Shown: positions 36,466 to 40,724 of the stretch, one piece after another | Layout of the letters: each line of letters opens with the position of its first letter | Position numbering within the stretch: position 1 is the stretch's first letter | Assembly (NCBI GenBank): GCA_947599835.1 | Contig: CANQFQ010000012.1 | Location: 1 to 40,724 of the forward strand | From: an uncultured Bacilli bacterium | GTDB lineage: Bacteria; Bacillota_I; Bacilli_A; RFN20; CAG-631 | Reading direction: 5' to 3' | Length of the DNA stretch: 40,724 nt | Made by a program: the position numbers and the translations under genes | Notes under the pieces: model-generated | Databases searched by the model: none | Told to the model about the DNA's origin: nothing | What the model saw: only the letters and a program-made list of their open reading frames with translations

Positions 36466-36522
36466 TGAATGTGCAAGCCTTATTGAAAATATTTATGTTC
36501 TGTCATCTTTTGTTTTATTTTT

Positions 36523-36548
36523 GAAATAAAAACTATACTAATATAGCA
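36523..36548. repeat. Imperfect direct repeat, left copy
   Basis: GAAATAAAAACTAT then AC then TAATATAGCA. The right copy (38507-38530) lacks the AC and has C for T. The pair flanks the ATPase gene and the 14-bp inverted repeats. Confidence 0.6.
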
Positions 36549-36605
36549 GGCTTTTAGATGCTTAGTTTTGACATCCTTCGAAAAATGCCTTTTTGCATCT
36601 TCAAT

Positions 36606-36619
36606 TGTGCCAAAAAATG
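36606..36619. repeat. 14-bp inverted repeat, left copy
   Basis: TGTGCCAAAAAATG, the exact reverse complement of 38015-38028. It lies between the ATPase stop codon and the IS remnant. Confidence 0.75.
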
Positions 36620-36652
36620 ACTAAACTGTTGTTGTGAACACCATAATAAAGT

Positions 36653-37957
36653 TTAAACTTTATTTTTTATACAAAATACGGCATATAAAGGAACTGATTT
36701 TATATTATTTTCAAAGCCAAAGTTTTTAGTAGAAATGCGGATTGCATAAGCAGGTTTGAATTTTGCAATATAAACAGAAAGACTTCTTGAACGAATGTTG
36801 TCGCTAGATTTTACTTCAATTGGAATGATATCTTTTCCAATTCTTGTTATGAAATCTATTTCTGCTTGATTTCCACTTGTCCAATAATAACATTGCTGCC
36901 CATTGACAATCATCTGATTATTTACATAATTTTCCGTTAGTCCACCTTTAAAATCAAGGTATTCATGATTGTCATAAACGATGTCGTCAATTAAAAGATT
37001 TTGACTGGCCGAACATAATCCAACATCATTCATATAAAATTTAAAATCTGTTAAAGATCGATTTGCATTCAGCGGAATTTTAATATGGTCTAATTTGTAA
37101 AGCTGATTTGCAATTCCTGCTAGGCAAAGCCATTGAATTGCATCTTCAAATTCTTTAGCCCTGCTCCCACTTTTAATTGCAGAATACTTAAACTTTTTAT
37201 TTTCTTTTGCAAGTTGGTTGCTTATATTTTGGTAAACGAGTTTCGTCTTTGGGATTTCACTGGCTTTGTTATACTTTCCCATATCATTAAAATACGAATC
37301 TAAAATGGATTGTTGTGCGATTTTTACAAGCTCATAATTTTTATTCTTCAAATATTCTTCTACAACAGCTGGCATACCGCCAACATATAAATATTCTTTA
37401 TATAATTTTAGTGCCAGTTCATGAAATGGTGTCGCAAGCGGTTTGTAAGACACATAACAATTTTTAATTTCTTCAATAAGAAATTGATTGTTTGTTGCCA
37501 TTAAAAACTCTTCAAAGTCCATGGGATACAAATTCATGAATTGAACTTTTCCGACAGGAAAGGAATTTTGCTCACGATGGACAGAAACACCCAAAAGAGA
37601 TCCCATCGCAATCACATGATAATCGCTTGCTTCTTCACAAAAATATTTCAACGAGGTCAATGCCGCAGGGCAAGCTTGAATTTCGTCAAAAATAATTAAA
37701 GTGTGCTCTTGTAAAACTTCTTTTCTTTTGTAATAGGAAATTTTTTTTATAATGTTTTCCGGTATTAAATCAGAAAAAAAGTCAGCAAGTCCCTTCTCTT
37801 TTTCAAAATTGCAATAAACAACATTTGCATATTCATTACTCCCAAACAAATTGACAATGTAAGTTTTTCCAACCTGTCTTGCGCCTTGTAAGACCAAAGG
37901 CTTTCTATCTTTAGAGTTTTTCCATTCAATTAAGCGATTGTAAATTTTTCGTTCCAT
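36653..37957 (-). CDS. AAA ATPase with DUF4143 domain
   Basis: A 434-residue protein on the minus strand. Walker A is in QGARQVGKTYIV (about 21-32), Walker B in LIIFDEIQAC (about 88-97), and the AAA_14 sensor region in VIAMGSLLG (about 115). The C-terminal half (about 200-430) matches DUF4143, with FYMNDVGL and the final YYWTSGNQAEIDFI and IPIEVKSS strands that look like a restriction-nuclease-like fold. Family members are common in anaerobes and spirochaetes; their target is unknown. It stands alone in a decayed region. The start at 37957 has AAGGTGATG upstream. Repeats (TGCCAAAA) cluster upstream. Confidence 0.9.
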   Translation of the reverse strand: MERKIYNRLIEWKNSKDRKPLVLQGARQVGKTYIVNLFGSNEYANVVYCNFEKEKGLADFFSDLIPENIIKKISYYKRKEVLQEHTLIIFDEIQACPAALTSLKYFCEEASDYHVIAMGSLLGVSVHREQNSFPVGKVQFMNLYPMDFEEFLMATNNQFLIEEIKNCYVSYKPLATPFHELALKLYKEYLYVGGMPAVVEEYLKNKNYELVKIAQQSILDSYFNDMGKYNKASEIPKTKLVYQNISNQLAKENKKFKYSAIKSGSRAKEFEDAIQWLCLAGIANQLYKLDHIKIPLNANRSLTDFKFYMNDVGLCSASQNLLIDDIVYDNHEYLDFKGGLTENYVNNQMIVNGQQCYYWTSGNQAEIDFITRIGKDIIPIEVKSSDNIRSRSLSVYIAKFKPAYAIRISTKNFGFENNIKSVPLYAVFCIKNKV

Positions 37958-38014
37958 AATTCATCACCTTGACATCATAATATTATATAATTGCAAAAAA
38001 ATCAAACATTTTTA

Positions 38015-38028
38015 CATTTTTTGGCACA
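38015..38028. repeat. 14-bp inverted repeat, right copy
   Basis: CATTTTTTGGCACA, the exact reverse complement of 36606-36619, upstream of the ATPase gene and part of the TTTTGGCA cluster. Confidence 0.75.
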
Positions 38029-38059
38029 TATATTTTGGCAAAAATTACACTTTTTGGCA
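38019..38059 (-). promoter_or_regulatory. Three TGCCAAAA repeats upstream of the ATPase gene
   Basis: TTTTGGCA on the plus strand at 38019-38026, 38033-38040 and 38052-38059, so TGCCAAAA on the coding strand of the ATPase. Their position 60-100 bases before the start suggests an operator or iterons. Spacing (14 and 19 bp) is not regular. Confidence 0.5.
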
Positions 38060-38506
38060 TTTAATCAAAAAAATGAATGTGCTTATCATCGCTTAATGAT
38101 CTTTCATAGGATAACAAAACACTCACATCGTGTGATGTCTATTATTGTTCTCATCACTATCTTTAATCTTCTTAACTTGCTAAATTTATTTCTGATCATT
38201 AAGCGTCCTTAAAGAAAAAAAATGAAAATAAGAAATTAAATAACAACAAGAAAAGCTTCACGCGAATAATGTTTATAATGATAAAAATCATTTTAAATGA
38301 ATTCCATTTTTAGCACTATAAAGCATCTTATTTGGTATTTTGAATCCGACAAAATGATTGAACACGTTAACGAAGATATTAGCTGAAACAATCGCATTCT
38401 AAATCTTGATAGTGGCGATTCTCATTAAACAAAAAAGAATGCTGCGAAATCTAATAACAAATCACAAAGGGTAGTAAATATATAACAAAGTTTTTTAAAA
38501 AATCAA

Positions 38507-38530
38507 GAAACAAAAACTATTAATATAGCA
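38507..38530. repeat. Imperfect direct repeat, right copy
   Basis: GAAACAAAAACTAT then TAATATAGCA. The left copy is at 36523-36548. The pair spans 2.0 kb containing the ATPase. Confidence 0.6.
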
Positions 38531-39012
38531 AGTTTGGTTATTGATTTTTCAAAAGTGAAATTTAAGAGTTTCAAGAAAGTAATTGCTTGTCATCAGCAAA
38601 AAATTTAATAGGTGTGTATAAGAGAAAAATATGTTCAATGAACTCAAATCAAAAGTTTTAAAAAAATTATCGGATAATACCAAAAAACGATGATGAAAAA
38701 GAAATTTTTTTTGATAATGAAAGATGAAAATAATTGATTTTTGAACAAAAAAATAAAAAGACTTTTAATATTAAAAATCTTTAAAGAAAACGAATGAATA
38801 TGGATATTGACACAAAAAATATGCCATCTTATCTTTCATGTTGAATGAATCCGATTGATCCCTTGTGCTAATCTGTTTTTTATAAGGGTTAATTTCCGCA
38901 TCAATGAAAAACAAAAACTAGTAAACATAGGATGATGTGAAATCGCAGATCGTGAATTAAAATGAGATTAGAAACCCAAAATAATTCTAATAAATTCTGT
39001 GTATCGTGTTTT

Positions 39013-39080
39013 AAAGTCTACTTTAAAGTATACCAAAAAAGTAACCAAAAAGTAGACTTTAAAGTAACTTAAGAGTAACT
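39013..39080. repeat. 12-bp inverted repeat and AAAGTAAC-like cluster
   Basis: AAAGTCTACTTT (39013-39024) and AAAGTAGACTTT (39049-39060) are exact reverse complements, 24 bp apart. Between and after them are AAGTAACC, AAAGTAACTT and GAGTAACTTT. It may be an iteron-like or binding-site array, or a decayed Lys/Val/Thr-rich coding stretch. Confidence 0.5.
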
Positions 39081-39170
39081 TTTAAAAATAAGGTTATCTT
39101 TCATTAGAACATAAGAAATGAATTGTCTACCATTTAAATTGTAATATTTTAGTATGTTTAAGACACATAA

Positions 39171-39206
39171 AAAAACAGATGGATATCCTATGTCCGTCTG
39201 TTTTTT
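39171..39206. terminator. Bidirectional terminator after the TetR gene
   Basis: AAAAACAGATGGA pairs with TCCGTCTGTTTTT (one G-U). A and T runs on either side make it functional in both directions. It ends the minus-strand TetR gene 90 bases upstream. Confidence 0.8.
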
Positions 39207-39295
39207 GTTAGGAAAGATTTTAAGCATGTATGAAGATATTTTTAAAGAAAATGAAAAGAAATGCTAACCCTCTATATCATCATAAATGATTTATT

Positions 39296-39886
39296 TTATT
39301 GTTGGGTTGTTTGTGGTATACAGGCAATGATGATTTCAACAATAAATAACATATCATCTTGACAATCACGATTAATCCATTCGTCTACAATGGATGTTAT
39401 GCCAGTCAAATAAAACTTCGACATATAGTTCATAATTAAATCATTTGTAACACCCATCCTAATAAAAATAGGTTTTAAAACATATTCAAATAAATCATTA
39501 TAAGCCTCATCCACTCCAAATGTAGAAAGATTAGATAAATAAGTTTTAAAGAGTTTTTTGTGTTCTTTTACATATTCTAAATAGGGAATGAGATATTTAG
39601 GCGATATAAAAAGAAATTCATCATTTTTATTCTTTGAAAAGTCAGGGAACTTAATAGAATAGTTATTAAAATAATTAGCAAAATCTTTCATAATTTCTTT
39701 TTGTGTTTCTTTTAATAATTCGCTAGTATTCAAATAATGATGATAAAAAGTAGATCGATTCACCCCTGCTTCACGACAAATTTCTGCCACACTAATTTCT
39801 AAGAAATCTTTGATTTCAAGTAATTTTAACATTGCTTTATCCATTTTTAATGCGGTATTTTGATATTTTGCTTCTGATTTTCCCAT
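39296..39886 (-). CDS. TetR-family regulator
   Basis: A 196-residue protein. The N-terminal helix-turn-helix (about 14-58, FLEISVAEICREAGVNRSTFYHHY) is typical TetR. The C-terminal half is helical (PKYLIPYLEYVKEHKKLFKTYL, then MSKFYLTGITSIVDEWI) and resembles the TetR_C subgroup that controls drug-efflux and similar genes. A clear GGAGGAACT precedes the ATG on the minus strand. It is divergent from an ABC transporter, whose control region holds two palindromes that could be its operators. Ligand unknown. Confidence 0.9.
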   Translation of the reverse strand: MGKSEAKYQNTALKMDKAMLKLLEIKDFLEISVAEICREAGVNRSTFYHHYLNTSELLKETQKEIMKDFANYFNNYSIKFPDFSKNKNDEFLFISPKYLIPYLEYVKEHKKLFKTYLSNLSTFGVDEAYNDLFEYVLKPIFIRMGVTNDLIMNYMSKFYLTGITSIVDEWINRDCQDDMLFIVEIIIACIPQTTQQ

Positions 39887-39928
39887 AGTTCCTCCTTATT
39901 TCATGTTTGAGATAAACATTTTTTGTGA

Positions 39929-39943
39929 AAACAACACTTGTTT
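39929..39943. promoter_or_regulatory. Candidate TetR operator 1
   Basis: AAACAA and TTGTTT with a CAC centre, a perfect 6-bp inverted repeat between the divergent genes. Shares TTGTT with the second site. Confidence 0.5.
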
Positions 39944-39949
39944 GATTGA

Positions 39950-39979
39950 TTGTTGGATGCTTTGCAACCAAATTATAAT
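39950..39979 (+). promoter_or_regulatory. Promoter of the ABC transporter gene
   Basis: TATAAT (39974-39979) with TTGTTG (39950-39955) 18 bp upstream. Candidate operators lie on either side. Confidence 0.55.
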
Positions 39980-39997
39980 ATTATAAAAATGTAAAAT

Positions 39998-40009
39998 CAA
40001 CAGATGTTG
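39998..40009. promoter_or_regulatory. Candidate TetR operator 2
   Basis: CAACAGATGTTG, a perfect 12-bp palindrome between the -10 and the ribosome binding site of the ABC gene, well placed to block transcription. Confidence 0.55.
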
Positions 40010-40026
40010 TTTTGAAAGGAGAAACA

Positions 40027-40724
40027 ATGAACGCAATAGAAATTAAAAATTTATCAAAAAGTTTTCGTGGTTTGTATGCACTTGATGATTTTCACATGAC
40101 TGTACCTGTTGGAGCAATTTATGGTTTTATTGGCGAAAATGGTTCGGGGAAATCCACGACTGAAAAATGTATTTGTGGTCACTTAGTGCCAAATCAAGGC
40201 GAAATCAAATTATTTGGTAAAGATTATACTGATCCAGGAGTAAGAGCAAGAGTAGGCGCCTTAATTGAAAATGCTGGATGTTTTCCAAGTTCTAGCATTT
40301 ATGCCAATTTGAAAATGCAAGCACTAAATTTAGGAATTGAAAATATTGATGATGAAATTCATCGGGTATTAAAAATAGTAAGAATGGAAGAACACATTAA
40401 TCTTCCATTTAAAAAATGCTCTTTAGGCATGAAACAAAGAGTCGGTATTGCCATGGCATTGCTTAATAATCCTCTTTTACTTATTTTAGATGAACCGATC
40501 AATGGTCTAGATACTGATGGTATGAAAATGATGCGAGAAATCTTAGTGGATATTACTAAAAATTATCATTGTACTGTTTTAATATCATCACATATTTTGG
40601 GAGAACTTGAAAAAATAGCGACGCATTATGGAATAATCCGTCAGGGTAAAATGATTCAAGAAATTTCCGCAAAAGAAATGGAAGCAAGAAATCGTACCTT
40701 TATTGAAGTTGAAACGAATAATAA
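40027..40724 (+). CDS. ABC transporter ATPase, BcrA-like (partial, cut by window end)
   Basis: The first 232 codons of an ABC ATPase: Walker A GENGSGKST (about 38-46), signature SLGMKQRVGIAMAL (about 135-148), Walker B LLLILDEPINGLD (about 152-164) and the switch His in ISSHILGEL (about 185). The sequence resembles the bacitracin/lantibiotic-type exporters (BcrA family), which carry antimicrobial peptides or act in their defence; membrane partners should lie downstream. AAAGGAG precedes ATG 40027. The residues after Walker A (TTEKCICG) differ from the usual TTxxxxxG. The divergent TetR gene is the probable regulator. Confidence 0.9.
   Translation, partial: MNAIEIKNLSKSFRGLYALDDFHMTVPVGAIYGFIGENGSGKSTTEKCICGHLVPNQGEIKLFGKDYTDPGVRARVGALIENAGCFPSSSIYANLKMQALNLGIENIDDEIHRVLKIVRMEEHINLPFKKCSLGMKQRVGIAMALLNNPLLLILDEPINGLDTDGMKMMREILVDITKNYHCTVLISSHILGELEKIATHYGIIRQGKMIQEISAKEMEARNRTFIEVETNN

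Larger units (their letters stand above)
38060..39170. other. Gene-free, decayed AT-rich region
   Basis: About 1.1 kb without a credible intact gene. Several pieces look like broken coding sequence: near 38336-38380 a frame reads like MIEHVNEDIS then stops, near 38632 MFNELKSKVLKKLSDNTKKR then stops, and near 38880 VNFRINEKQKLVNIG then stops. Frames change between pieces. I cannot name the parent genes. It contains the right copy of the direct repeat and the AAAGTAAC cluster. Confidence 0.5.

Noticed and set aside
36237-36476. 79-codon minus-strand frame
   Set aside because: It is antisense to the IS3 orfA remnant and the terminator hairpin; no support.
37991-38212. 73-codon open frame with Phe/His-rich product
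   Set aside because: It overlaps the promoter region and the TTTTGGCA repeats of the ATPase gene, has no ribosome binding site, and its composition looks like random AT-rich sequence.
36061-39295. Second ssrA att site
   Set aside because: I looked for a repeat of the ssrA 3' end downstream and saw none in the window.

Overview
The window looks like chromosomal DNA of a low-GC, spore-forming member of the Bacilli, probably a gut-type Erysipelotrichia/RF39-like lineage (the lineage is inference). Supporting this are a SufB end, a YunB sporulation protein, a YutH-like protein and NifU/YutI, the YugI and Pgi pair, infC-rpmI-rplT with an attenuated leader, PNPase, CotF-like coat proteins, SipW, and a tmRNA whose tag resembles that of Bacillus. 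TGA is used as stop and Trp is encoded by TGG, so the code is standard and not the Mycoplasma code.

Layout. 1-3990: core genes (sufB end, yunB, yutH-like, nifU-like, yugI, pgi). 4343-9953: three secreted lipoproteins, two in one operon with Ig-like (BIG2-type) domains. 10080-14735: infC-rpmI-rplT under an L20-type attenuator, then pnp and a YcxB-like membrane protein. 14942-26733: a tandem duplication of a two-gene surface module, each a giant repeat protein of about 1,820-1,930 residues with a C-terminal membrane anchor followed by an overlapping membrane protein of 62-65 residues. 26847-27381: two small CotF-like coat genes. 27432-30234: a SipW-type signal peptidase and a large SipW-dependent (TasA-like) exported protein. 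30270-35634: a polyamine import operon (cupin regulator, PotA, PotB, PotC, PotD). 35755-36121: tmRNA. 36122-39295: a gene-poor, decayed, probably mobile segment with an IS3 remnant and one AAA/DUF4143 ATPase flanked by repeats. 39296-40724: a TetR regulator divergent from a truncated ABC transporter gene.

The most striking signal is regulatory. The two surface loci share an unusual promoter in which a pure G tract lies between a consensus TTGACA and a consensus TATAAT. The tract is G10 with a 19-bp spacer before the giant proteins, and G8 with a 15-bp spacer before sipW. Both are 2 bp from the 17-bp optimum, in opposite directions. Such tracts change length by slipped-strand mispairing and alter promoter strength, so this looks like phase variation of two surface systems. 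A second contingency-type tract, A8, sits just after the best start codon of the SipW substrate and puts that gene out of frame by one base in this copy. Together these suggest an undescribed phase-variable surface/biofilm system. The giant-plus-tiny module also has no family name I recognise. Functions of the giants, their small partners and the lipoproteins are not established by sequence alone.
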